This document shows positions 23,677 through 35,413 of a stretch of DNA of 64,000 nt, piece after piece (position 1 is the first letter of the stretch; the number at the start of each line of letters is the position of its first letter). A model generated the notes under the pieces. That model was not told where the DNA came from. It worked only from the letters and a program-made list of their open reading frames with translations, and searched no databases. Made by a program: the position numbers and the translations under genes. The stretch covers positions 42,875,136 to 42,939,135 of the forward strand of contig NC_041008.1 in NCBI RefSeq assembly GCF_004193775.1, read 5' to 3'. Source of the DNA: Glycine soja. Lineage: Eukaryota; Streptophyta; Magnoliopsida; Fabales; Fabaceae.

Positions 23677-24430
23677 CACAACTTTGTAGAGGTGACTGCC
23701 AAACCGGCGATCTCATAACAAGCTTCAAACTTCCCTCTTAGTAATGCCTTAGTCATCATATTAGCACTATTATTATCAGTATGAATTTTGGCCAACTCCA
23801 ACAACTTAGCATCCAAAGCATCTCGTATTCAATGATAGCTCACATCAATATGCTTAGACCTTGAATGAAAGGTTGAGTTCTTTACAAGATGAATAACATT
23901 TTGACTATCCACAAATAGTAGATATTTATCCTGAACAAAACCAAGCTCATGCAAGAATTTCTTCACCTATAGCAACTCCTTGCATGCTTCAATAATGGCA
24001 ATGAATTCTGCCTTCGTAGTAGACAAAGCTACTCACTTTTACAGCTTGGACTACCAAGTCACATCTCCCCCTGCAAATTTAATCAAATATCCCTAAGTGG
24101 ACCTCCTGGAATCAATGTCTCCAACCATATATGAGTCTGAGTACCCCACCAAAGTAGGCTTATCACCACCAAAACAAAGCCTCATATCAACAGTACCATG
24201 AAGATACCTCAAAATCTATTTCACAGCATTCTGATGCTCTCTACGTGTTTGACAAAAATCTACTGGCTATACCAACAACATGTGCTATATCTGGTCTTGT
24301 GCATACCATTGCATACATCAAACTTCCCACTGCAGATGCAAAAGGAGCTCATTGCATATCTAATTTCTCAACTTCATTTGATGGACTCTATTTAGAACTC
24401 AGTTTAAAATGAGTAGCAAGAGGAGTGCTC
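23677..24430 (-). pseudogene. Copia RNase H region, frameshifted
   Basis: Minus-strand translation in changing frames gives RPDIAHVVGIASRF, LVGYSDS, a KAEFIAIIEACKE block and the polyprotein end HTDNNSANMMTKALLRGKFE. These are the ordered copia RNase H motifs. At least two frameshifts and several stops separate them from the RT. Confidence 0.85.
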
Positions 24431-25373
24431 ACCACCTTAGCCTTTTCCATCTGGAATCTCTGCAACACTCTTTTGATGAGTGTTCTTGTGACAGCCACAA
24501 CTTCTTCTCTTTTCTGTCACGCATGATTCTTATACTAAGAATCTGTTTAGCAGCTCCCATGTCTTTCATGGGAAATGACTCACCCAATTGCTTCTTCAAC
24601 CTGCCAATCCTAGAAATATTTTTCCCAACAATAAGCATGTCATCAACATACAATAACAGGATAATGAAGTCATCATCAAAAAACTTTCTAACAAAGACAC
24701 AATGGTTAGAAGTAGTCTTCCTGTAGCCTTGCTCACACATAACAGACTCAAATTTCTTATACCATTGCCTCAGAGCATGCTTCAAACCATATAGGATCTT
24801 TCTCAACCTACACACATAGTTTTCTTTCCCTTCAACATGAAAACCATTAAGTTGCTTCATGTAAATCTCTTCCTCCAAATCACCATGAAGGAAAACAGTT
24901 TTTACATCCATTTGCTCTACCTCCAAATCAAGATTAGAAGCCAAACTTAACACGGTTCTAATGGATGACATTTTCACCATGGGAGAAAAGATCTCATTAA
25001 AATCAACACTCTTCCTTTGACTATAGCCCTTCACCACTAATCTGGCTTTGTACCTCAGAGATGTAGAGTTACTCTCATGCTTCACCCTTTAGATCCACCT
25101 GTTATCCAAGGCCTTTTTACCCTTAGATAACTTCACTAAATCAAAAGTGTGATTATCATGTATGGATTTCATCTCATCCTTCATTGCATCCAGCCACTTT
25201 CTCTTTTCTTCACTTTCCATGGCCTCTCTAAAGCATGCAGGTTTTCCATCATCTGTTAGGATCACATACTCATTAGGAGAATACCTCCTAGAAGGTTGTC
25301 TTTTCCTGTTAGACCTCCTGAGTTGAACTTGAGGTGGTTCGGTAGCATCACCAAGATTTTCATCTTGTGACAT
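24429..25373 (-). pseudogene. Copia reverse transcriptase
   Basis: The RT domain is nearly complete: W-L-D-A-M-K-D-E-M near 25190, KARLVVKGYSQ, QMDVKTVFLHGDL, and the catalytic YVDDM (about 24640). An in-frame TAG at about 25090 breaks it before RVKHE, and a frameshift after KKLWLSQE near 24480 ends it. The polymerase residues remain, but the frame is closed. Confidence 0.93.
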
Positions 25374-25547
25374 GTCATGCTCCTCTTCATCATCATCAAC
25401 AGGAACATCAACCTCATCTCTAGGTTGTTGGACACCAACATCATTCTGAACATCAATATTCAGATTCTGAATAGGCAGTTGGACTGGTTCAAAATTAGCT
25501 ACACCATTGTCTTCCTTGGGTGTAGACTTCTCTACCTTATCAATGTC

Positions 25548-26570
25548 TTAAATGGTTTGGTCTTCCATGAATTTCACATCACGGCTTCTAATAAGCTTCT
25601 TCTCAATAGGATCATAGAACCTGTAACCAAATTCATTCGCACCATAACCAATGAAGATACACTGCCTTGACTTTGCATCCAACTTGGACGTCTCATCCTT
25701 TGGAACATGCACAAAAGCCTTGCAGCCAAAAACTCTTAAGTGATCATACTTCACATTCTTGCCAAACCAAATTTTGTTTGGTACCTCACTATGCAAAGCA
25801 ACAACAAGACTAAGATTGATAACATGCATTGCTGTGTACAGTGCCTCACCCCAGAAGTGCTTGGATAACTTTGCTTCAGAGAGCATACATCTCACTCTCT
25901 CAATCAATGTCCTGTTCATCCTCTCCGCCAAACCATTTAGTTGAGGAGTTTTCTCATAAGCAATATCATGCTGCTTGCAATAGACATCAAAAGGTCCATA
26001 ATACTCACCACCATTGTCCGTACGAATGCGTTTCAACTTCTTACCAGACTACCTCTCAACTACGACATGAAACTCCTTGAACTTTTCAAGAACTTGGTCT
26101 TTTGTCTTCAAAGCATATACCCAAAGTTTCCTAGAATAGTCATCAATGAAGGTAACAAAATAAAATGCACCACTAAAGGATTTCACCTTCAAAAGGTCAC
26201 AAACATCTGAATGCACCAATTCAAGCAACTCAGATTTTCTGGAGGGAGGATTCTTCTTGAAGGATACTTTGGTTTTCTTACCAACCATGCAATGAGACTA
26301 TTTCTCTAAATTTGCATTCTTCAATCCTAGAAGCATATCCTTCTTGGCTAAACAATTCAGCCCCTTCTCACTGATATGACTAAGCCTTTGGTGCCACAAA
26401 GATGCCTCCATATACATAGCATTAACACTGTCTCTAGCAACCAAAGCTTTTGTCCAATACAACTTTGAAATTTTCTCCCCCTTGGCCACAACCAAGTTAC
26501 CCTTGGTAAGTTTCCACTTTCCAAAACCAAAGTGGTTATCATAACCAGCATCATCATGTACCTGCACAGA
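25548..26570 (-). pseudogene. Copia integrase with pre-integrase domain
   Basis: Segments in order on the minus strand: pre-integrase zinc region with LWHQRLSHISEKGL (about 26370-26410), ELVHSDVC with the first catalytic Asp (about 26200), FVTFIDDYSRKLWVYALK, then after a stop near 26050 RIRTDNGGEYYGP with the second Asp. NGLAERMNRTLIERVR carries the catalytic Glu. The DDE triad is complete, but one stop separates the first Asp from the rest. The C-terminal part ends SRDVKFMEDQTI. Confidence 0.92.
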
Positions 26571-26573
26571 TAT

Positions 26574-27044
26574 CTAATTAAAGCGGACATCTGGAGAATG
26601 TTTCACTCCTCTAAGTAGCAACTGTATTCCCATGTTGGTTTGCAAACAAACATCACCAACACCAATCACCTTGGACACGCCATAATTACCCATCTTCAAG
26701 ACTCCAAAATTACCTAGAGTGTAAGATGTGAAGAACTCCTTCCTGGCTGTAACATGCAGTGTAACACCACTATCAATTATCCACATGCTCTCATCAGATA
26801 CGAGATTAAGAAAATCAGGGCCTTGGAGAATAACAAGATCATTAATAGTAGCAGTAGTCACACATTCATCATCATGATCCTTCTCTTTTTGCTTACCCTT
26901 CTTGTCTGTACTCTCCTTCTTCCATAGAAAACAATTCCTTTGGATATGTCCTATTCTATGACAATAATGACACTCAACATTCTTGTACCGAGACCTAGAC
27001 TTGCTTCTGCTTTTATCTCTATCACCCTTCATATGTGCCTCCAT
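26574..27044 (-). pseudogene. Truncated copia gag with zinc knuckle, and protease
   Basis: A start codon lies only about 40 bp after the primer-binding site. It opens a frame with a basic KSRSKSRSRYKN stretch, an intact zinc knuckle CHYCHRIGHIQRNC, and the protease motif WIIDSGVTLHVTARK. The roughly 200-residue capsid part of a normal copia gag is absent. The usual protease DSGA is DSGV here. Confidence 0.9.
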
Positions 27045-27084
27045 CGTTCAAGCAAGTAGAAAAACAACCCCTTAACCAAAGAGC

Positions 27085-27097
27085 TATGGTACCACTC
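27085..27097 (-). other. Primer-binding site of main unit
   Basis: The minus strand reads TGGTACCATAGC, a worn version of the initiator tRNA-Met site, directly after LTR-B. Confidence 0.7.
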
Positions 27098-27843
27098 TCA
27101 TGGAGGAAATAGGTCAACACAATAACAAACTCTATAATAGAGTAATGTCTCATGGGGAAAATAAGTCAACACAATAACAAACTCAATAACAAAGTAATAG
27201 GCAGCAAAAATAAATTCTCCCAAACTTGCAAGAACTAGTGAGGAACACCAATAAAATATAGAGTGCAATAGAAATTAAGAAAAAAAAATAGAGACACTAT
27301 TTGTTTAACGTGGAAAATCCCTTAATGGAAGAGTAAAAACCACGAGTCGTTCAAACCAAAGAAATAACTCCACTATAATCAATAAAGATACAAGAGAGTT
27401 TCAAACAAGTGCATTGAAACATGCTACAAATAGTCAAATCAAAACAAACCCTCAATTGGTATAATAGAGACAAGAAGATGAAACCCTAAAATATAGAGCA
27501 GATAATACAAAACACTTACCTTTCTCTCTAGATATCTTTTTGACGATCCAATCGAACAATTTGAAATATCACGTGCATAGAACCTGTTATCCAAAAATCA
27601 ACCTGATCCAACGGTGAACGAATCCGCAGTTACAATCTGAAAAATGCTCTCGGGTGGGTATGTGAAAATCACAATAATTTTCCTTCTCCTTTCTCTTTCA
27701 ATGATTTGTAACTGTTTTTCTCTCTCAAATGAGTCTCACTCTCTATCTAATCTGACCCCTCTCCACTTCAATAAGTGAGACAAGATGGACCTTCTCATTT
27801 GAGTCTTTACTTCACATAAGAAGAGAGCCCAAAAAACCCAACA
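27098..27843 (-). repeat. LTR-B of tandem copia element (5' LTR)
   Basis: Homologous to LTR-A, ending AACCCAACA next to the TSD AATCA. It carries a 52-bp tandem duplication at its inner end (units starting 27101 and 27153), which accounts for part of its extra length. Confidence 0.9.
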
Positions 27844-28411
27844 AATCACTCTTGCTTTTTTCAATCACTATTGTTAAAAAAAATATTTATAACTTATTCC
27901 TATTATTACCTATGTTTGAAAAAAAAATCGGGGGAGAGTCGTGGCTCTCCCGCCCCCAAAGAGCTCGCCACTGGTTGAGTGTGCCTTTAAAATTTAAGTA
28001 CAACACCTATTTATAAAGCTAAGAACTTATATATTTTCCTGAACCACGTTTTTTACTCAGTAACGTCCTAAACATGGCTTTAAGGCCCATTCAGCAAATT
28101 TTATGTTAATTTGGCTAACAGTGGCAAATTCGGTAAGTCATTGTGGGCCCTTGTCTCATTGTGGGTAAGTACTCATGAATTATAGGTATGACGATCTCCA
28201 TTTTCTGAAAGCCACTAGATCTGTATTTTGTTAAAACAAGTGGCCGGTAAACAACTCCTATTTTTAATAGAACACTCCTTTTAGTTGTTCTTAACTATTG
28301 TTTCTAGAATCTAAATCCGAAAAATCTTCTAGAATCATGGGTAACCACTTTTTCCTGGTTCAGTAAACTTTCCTATTCAGCTAACACTGAAAATTAGTCG
28401 AATCTTACACT

Positions 28412-28590
28412 AGTTGATGCCACTTCAGTGAATTCTCAGTAGCTGAGTTAATTTTACCCTAAAAAACACTACTACTAAATTCTTAGTAGCCGAATTTCTC
28501 ACTAGCTAATGTCACTTCTACTGAATTCACATTAGCCAAATTTTATACTGCCTAACACCAATTCTATTGAATCCTTAATAGCTTACTTCC
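28412..28590. repeat. Degenerate short tandem repeat
   Basis: Three or four diverged units of about 35-50 bp share a core of CTAATGYCACTTC, TGAATTC and AGTAGCYGAATTT-type blocks, as in 28412-28461 and 28505-28548. The origin is unknown. Confidence 0.45.
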
Positions 28591-30944
28591 AAAGCACATA
28601 CTTTTCCTTTAGTTGATTTCTGAATTGAAAGAATTAAATGTTCATCAGTCAATCTTAAACTTAGAAGCTTCGTTTCGTTCAACTTCTTATTTTCTCAACT
28701 AGTCACCTTAACTAACTAATATCAATTATTAGCTAATTAACCATCAATAATTTTTTTAGGGCTAACAATGTCATTTGTTGAGTTTAAAAAAAATTAATAA
28801 GAAAATAAAATAAAGATTAATCATTGACAAAGTTGATGAATATTTTATACCAATAACATAATTACCTAAAAAAAATAAGAAAATAAAATATAATGGTGTT
28901 GGGTTGTTGGCTAAGTTGAGGCTAAGTTGTCACTAACAAGTTTGTGCTAGCCTAAAGAGATCATCGATATCACATAATGGTGTTGGGTTGTTGGTTAAGT
29001 TGACGCTTAGATCAAAGTTAAGTAAAGAGAAGAAAGAAAAACATTATCATCACCAACAATGTTGTTCATCCTCATTGTTGTTCACCATATCCAAATCCAT
29101 TGATGTTTGCCCTTCACTCCCTCAGCACACCTAAACTTAATCACCCACCCATACATATAGCTCACCATTATCAAAACCTCCATTCACCACCAGAGTTATC
29201 ACCCACCTTAACCAAAATCTTCATCCACCACGCATTATGGCCGCACCTACAACAAAGAAAAGAAACCATAAAAAAAGAAATCACAAAAAAACCACCACCA
29301 ATAATCATCACCACCACTATAGCTTTGCCCTAACACCACCTCTCTACCAACACCATGTCAAAGTCTTCTCGCCCAACCAAAATGATGCTACGTACTTGTG
29401 TTGTGTCTACTGATGAAGGGATTGGGAAGAGATTACTAATAGTAAAATAGGTTTTACAAGTGACAATATAATAATGATGTCTCTAACAACAACCTAATTG
29501 ATGCTTATTATCAGCATTCAAATTTTGAAAATTCGAATGTAGGTGTGCATTTACTATTGACACCCAAATCCATAAGTTTTGGATCGGTGTTAAACTAAAT
29601 TACATAAAATTTAAAAATATATTTTTTTGAAATTATTAATTTGCATCGACTTACCTATAACCTAGTCGTTACTGATGCGTCCGTTTCGAGGTCGTCGCTA
29701 ATTAGTCACCACTAATCTACGAGTATATTGGAGTGTTAATATTATTTTGTAACCCAAAATTTCCATATCGTTTAAGTAACATAAAATTAACAACATATCA
29801 CATTTATAGATGTAAATTTCATCACTAATTCATATGATGGATACAAATTTTTAATCCATGATAGATAATTTATGAAAACCTTTGAATATCATGTCAACAC
29901 ATACATCTAAGGCTTAACTTCTTCCTCAATGAATTATAACTAACTATTATCGACATGTTAGGATAAACTTATCCAAAAACACTTTTAAGAAAAAAAAAGA
30001 AAAATGAAATGAGTTTTTTTGATAAGTTAAAATTATCTTATGCATTAATTAATTTATAAAAGCTCTCATATTAACTTCTCTAAGATATTTTTAACTCATG
30101 CATAAACTAATTTTAGTTAATGCAGAAGATTATTTCAATTTTTCTTTTTATTTTTTTCTTCAAAGTATTTATATGCTTATCCAAACAAGCGTTATATTGA
30201 TGTAGCATGTTAAATTTAAACAAATAGTAAGTAATATAGTCAAAACACTTCTTTTAAAATTAAGAAATGACAATAGCCTATCCAAATTTTATATAAATAT
30301 AATTTTTATAAGTACGATGTATATTATAGATAGTTTTACACTGCATTTGTAGAAAACTTTTTCAATAAAAAGTTAAATTAGGGCGAATGATGTGATATAT
30401 ATTAGAGTGATATGCATTAAAATGATTAAATAATGGATACACAATTTAAATTTGTATCATTATTAAATATTTTGACATTAACTCAATGATCATGCACACT
30501 AAAATATAAATAATTTGAAAATTTGTAGTTATATATAATTAACACTTAGTTATATTTTCAAAAAGTATATAACAAGTTAAATTAAATTTAATAATGAAGT
30601 ATCAAATAGTTTTTAAATTTTATAATTTTTTAGACTTGATCTACTTATAAGAATTTTTAATTAAACAGATAAATTTGTAAAATTTAGTTGTACAAAGAGT
30701 TATTGAAATGAGTTAGTTCATCAAGAATTATTCTTAAAATTTCCGGTGTATGCATGGCAAATGATGTTTAGACTGTGTTTGCCAACCTAGTTGGAATACA
30801 TTGTCTAAACATGGTGCTTTGCATGTCAGTTGATTAAAAAAAATTATTCCTAGAATAAGTTAATCTCTCTTACACGCTCACACACCCTAAAAGCAATATT
30901 TTGAAAACAATACATCTAATAACATTTTGTAGTTGTTTTTTGGA

Positions 30945-31040
30945 TGCCCAACGCCGAGATAATAACGTTTGAACCCAGGACTTGATACAAATTATCCAAA
31001 TTCTCCACCTTTCTAGCCAGGCCAACCCTACATGGGTTGA
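30945..31040 (-). repeat. tRNA-derived SINE-like segment
   Basis: The minus strand reads GGGTTGGCCTGGCTAGAAAG then, about 50 bp on, CCTGGGTTCAAACG. These resemble the A and B boxes of a tRNA-type pol III promoter as found in plant SINE heads. No mature tRNA fold is evident. Ends and TSD are not defined. Confidence 0.4.
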
Positions 31041-31678
31041 CATTTTATAGTTATTAAACTTTATTAATACAACTATCATATTACGTACATTATTTTGATA
31101 ATCATATATACTAAAATTTAAATAATTAATTAAAAAAATTGTAGATATTTAATTTATTAGTAAAAATTTACTTATATATCTTAATTAAAGAGTTTAAAAA
31201 GTATGCACCCTTAGTTTAAGTTTTCACATTATTAATCGATCAGAAATCATTCTTTATTAATATGAATATTAAAATAATTATTATAAAAATCAATAAATTT
31301 ATTATATATATCAACTTGTAATTAGATCAAAATATGAAAAACATTATTTTATTTTCAATAGCATATTATACATTAAAATAAAATGGTCCAATAAAATTTC
31401 AATTAATTTTAAATGATCTAAAATTGTGTAGATTTGATCTACGATATAAGATATTCAAATTGTGTAGATTTTAATCGATAAAATTTACCGTGTAAAATGT
31501 TGTTAAAAATTATATATTTGATACATTTTTTTTATTGAAATTAAAGAGGTGCAAATGGAATGAACAAAGCACAAGATATATATGCTTATCCATGCACCCC
31601 AAAAATATATAAGACAAGTACACATGCTTTTCTTAATTTACTTCCTATACTAAGGGGCATAAGATTTGCCTGCTACAC

Positions 31679-31681
<3 letters not shown>

Positions 31682-31747
<66 letters not shown>
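31682..31747. repeat. (AT)n microsatellite
   Basis: AT run of about 66 bp with no coding meaning. Confidence 0.97.
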
Positions 31748-31749
<2 letters not shown>

Positions 31750-33734
31750 TGATATTTCATAAATAGCACCCATCAAGAAGCAATCTGTGGTCCATATCAG
31801 AGCAAAAGAATTTGTATTAGACGTTGAATTTAATTTGGTGGGGCTCATGAGGATGCACTCTCACAATATTTTTCACATTTTCTTTTTCCATTCATTTACT
31901 ACTGTTTGGTAGAGCCCATGAATGTAAGGTTTCTACAGGAAACGTGCTTGTGTGTTACATATATTTATATAAAAAAATTTGTTGGTTAAGAAAATAGGAA
32001 ATAGTTTTTCATCTACATATTTCTTTGTACAAAAGTTCACAAGTAAAGTAATATTAATTTATTCATTTTTTTCTAACTAAACTAAAGACTATATTTATAA
32101 TATTTAATAAATATGTCTCATTTATTTTCTTTACTATATCAGGTTTTCTCTATTTTCACTCTTAAAAATTATGTCAAACTAAGTTCCTTAATTACTATAT
32201 AGTTTTGTAATCGAATATTTTACTTTCAAAGGTATTTTAAACTCCTCTGTATTGTTTGCTGAGTGAGCAAGTTCATATTTTCAATCATTCAAATTCGTCT
32301 TGGCCAAGTTTTTCTCATGACTATTTTATATTATTTAAGTTTAATTTGATAGGACCTAATTTAAAATGATTTTTTCATGCTTTGAGCAATTAGGTAATAA
32401 GTAGAAAGGGATTTTGGGCAGCTTGCGGAAAATTATACATTGAAATTTATACTGACACTAAAAAAAAAATGTTTCTTATACGCTTCTATTTGAATAGGAT
32501 ATTGCATGCTTGACCAATTACGTAGTAAGTTGGGTAAACATGTTGGCACAGAATATGTTTTCTTTATACGGCCGGTTCTTTTGGGCGACATTTGGTAGAA
32601 AGATAATTTTTTCACATTTGCTAATTATAAATTTTTTGGAATTATGATTTTTATAAATAATTAAAATGTGTTTAGTTAATTATAAATGTTATTAGGAATG
32701 TTTATACATTTTTCTATAAATAAAAATTTTAATGTTTGATTTTAATAAAATTTTCTTAAATATACATGTTTTTTTGCTTTACAAGATATCGTTCCTTTTA
32801 GAGAAACAACTTTATTAGATATACGTACATATTTGAAACCTTACTAGTTAAAGTTTCTTAGAGTTTCATTCGATAATTTTATTATTTAAAATATTTTTTT
32901 TGAGATATGAAATTCTATGAACATATTTTCTTTAACATGAGAAAAATTTTTCCTTCCTCCAATGTATTCTCAAGTAAAATGATCAATCAAATTAATATTT
33001 TTTCAGAAAAAATTGAAATTGATTAATTTAAAATATTATTTGCTCGAAAATACAAGCGAAAGTCATCTATTTAATTTTTGAAAAGATAAAAGTACTAAGT
33101 TGTTATGATTCAAACATTCTAACATAAGGTTCTTAAAATAATAAAAATATGTGAATCTAAAATAGATATCACTATAGTTAGCTAACAACCTATTTTTTAT
33201 AATTTAAAAGGTTAGAAATTATTAAATTGTGATGACAACTCAAATATTTCCAAAAACATAATGTTTAGATTCACAATGACTAAATAAGAAGTAAATTTAA
33301 ATTTTTTGTTATTAGTAATCCTTTTTAATAATATTTAATTTTAATAAGATAATAATTAAATGGTTTTATAAGAACTAAATTTAAGAATGATTAAATTTTT
33401 ATAATTTTTTATTTCTTAATTAAATTATTTAGTTTTTTCCTTATGTAAATTATTTAGTATTATTGGTTGAATATCAAATTATATGAATAAAATGTAAAAA
33501 AAATATTATAACAATTTTTTTCTATATAATGACATTAACATTGAACCCAAAATCTCATGCGAGTTATTCAAAACTCCCACTAATAGGTTGACCCTAACGG
33601 GTTAAAAAAATTATATGGGTAATAACATTTATAAATAGTTTACAATAACATTCTCTTGTGCATAACTTAAAGATAATATTTAAAAACTATTTTATCAAAT
33701 TATAAGTTTGGATAAATGTTATCAATTTATTTTA

Positions 33735-34202
33735 GGCAAAATTGCATTTTTAGTCCTCCAGTTTATCTTCAATTTTGAATTTGGTCTCCCTGTAATTTAA
33801 TTCACGAATTGGGTCCTTCTATTCTATAAAATCGTTAAATGTTGACCCCCCAGGTTACAATTGAACGTTGACAAGTGATGTTGATTGTCATGTGTCACGT
33901 TCTTATTGGATGATGACCGTCACGTGTCATGTTTTGATTGGATGTCAACTCCATGAAAGATGAAATGCATTGTTGTTTTCATTGACCAATCAGAACATGA
34001 CACATGATAGTCATCATCCAACAAGAACATGACATGTGACAGTCAACATTACTTGCTAATGGTCAACGTCCAATTGTAGCTTGGAGGATCAACATTGCAC
34101 AATTTTACAAAATAGGAGGACCCAAGTTGTGAATTAAAGTATTGAAAAATCAAATCTAAGACTGAAGAAAATAAACTGAGAGACCAAAAATACAATTTTA
34201 CC
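33735..34202. mobile_element. Fold-back MITE, about 470 bp
   Basis: Two arms of about 210 bp are inverted copies of each other. The left starts GGCAAAATTGCATTTTTAG and the right, read inward, GGTAAAATTGTATTTTTGG. They meet near 33965 around a short unique centre. The long arms resemble Mutator-like MITEs; a 9-bp TSD is only weakly suggested because the right flank is a T run. A transcript across it would fold into a long hairpin. It has no coding capacity. Confidence 0.85.
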
Positions 34203-35413
34203 TTTTTTTTTTTAATAAGCATAGACATTTTGTTGAAAATGCACATCTTGACTACAAGCACAAGGGTGCCCAATCAAAATACAAATTACGAAGAGCTACA
34301 AGAAAAGACCAAGACACCAAACTGCCCCTAATAAAAATTGTAAAATTGCCACACCTAACAAATCTTTAAGTTTAAAAATAAATCCCTTGAGATCGAGAAC
34401 ATCTTGAAAACCAATAGGTTTTATTTAATGTAACCAACAAAAATGAACCCCCCCTGCATATTTTTAAAAAATGATTTCCTTTTATTTATTTTTCCTGTAT
34501 TAGCTATTTATTGATTAGCTAGGTCTGAACAGAATAATACGAAATCATAATTGTTGAAATAAATTCTTACTGGAACAAAAAATGGGTTCCATCTTCATAT
34601 TTACTATCGTATCACCAAATTTAATTTCTTCTTCGATTTACAGCTCTTAAGATTAATGCAGGATTGAATGCAATGTAGCATCACAGAAGGTTCGGACTAT
34701 TGATTGTGTGTGTAATAATACTGAGTTTATTGTGTGTACTGTCACTGTGCTTCTATTATTATTTTTCTTGGTGCAAGTTGGCTTTAAAATTTTAAATTAT
34801 TGTATGTTTCCTAAATCTCCTGATAATATTCCAGAAAAATTGTAAAATGTAGTACACTGAAAAAACTCTCTAGAACCCAAAGGAGATAAGAGCACTGCCA
34901 TACTTGTCAGGAACTGGTATTTTCAGTGAATAAAAAATTTCATACCGATAGAAAGTTACACGTTAATAAATACATAAACATATATCGAATTAAAGACTTG
35001 CTGACAAGCCTACAAGAATTCATACTGAGTAAGAGACATTGGTCCTGCCTTGTCTAATTTTGTCGAAGGCCACAAATACGTTAACTTTTCTAAAAAAAAT
35101 AAAAAACCAAATACTATAGTAATTTTATTGAGGAAGATATTATAGTACTCAAATATGCTATTACATTAAAAATAGTTCTAGAAAAAAATATATAAACGTG
35201 TAAAAGACAATATCATTAAAGCATTTTCTTCAAAAGCTTATCTAACTGTTCTCTCGCTCCGGTTTGAAGACCATCAAAAGCAACACAATATTTGTTATAT
35301 GGAGATTAACGCAAAACGTGTCATCTTATGAAGAAGATATAAGTGAACATGTTATTTGTCCGGATCTTCTTAAAACATAAAAACTATAAAAATAGAAAAC
35401 CCATTAAAGTTCT
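34203..35413. other. AT-rich DNA without a gene
   Basis: Nothing coding or repetitive is recognised between the fold-back MITE and the gypsy LTR at 35414. Confidence 0.5.

Larger units (their letters stand above)
22516..27843 (-). mobile_element. Tandem-arranged Ty1/copia element with three LTR segments
   Basis: The whole block is flanked by an exact 5-bp duplication AATCA (22511-22515 and 27844-27848). On the minus strand the order is LTR-B, PBS, short gag/PR, integrase, RT, RNase H, polypurine tract, LTR-A, PBS, gag/PR fragment, LTR remnant. It is thus one element followed head-to-tail by a largely deleted second one sharing the middle LTR. The gag capsid region is missing from both units. 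Coding parts carry stops and frameshifts. Protein features suggest a Tork/Tnt1-type copia. Confidence 0.88.
17036..27973. mobile_element. hAT-like element split by nested insertions
   Basis: The left end reads CAGTGGCGGAGG and the right end, read inward, CAGTGGCGAGCT. The flanks are GTTAAGTG (17028-17035) and GTTGAGTG (27974-27981), an 8-bp duplication with one mismatch. Removing the CACTA (17853-22233) and copia (22516-27843) insertions leaves about 1.2 kb without a transposase, so it is non-autonomous. The right end is GC-rich with a GGGGGAGAG / CTCTCCC fold. The shared TIR is only about 8 bp, so the superfamily is inferred mainly from the TSD length. Confidence 0.65.
27982..33734. other. 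Gene-poor AT-rich DNA
   Basis: No gene is recognisable on either strand. A Pro/His/Thr-rich frame at 29100-29333 lies in CA-rich DNA and has no domain or gene structure. Short direct repeats TGGTGTTGGGTTGTTGG occur near 28893 and 28979. Degenerate repeats, a SINE-like segment and an AT array are listed separately. Confidence 0.55.

Noticed and set aside
29100..29333. His/Pro/Thr-rich ORF of 77 codons
   Set aside because: CA-rich low-complexity DNA, no signal peptide, domain, splice context or promoter that I can support.
30945..31040. Possible tRNA gene on the minus strand
   Set aside because: A and B box-like strings exist, but no cloverleaf could be built; a SINE head is more likely.
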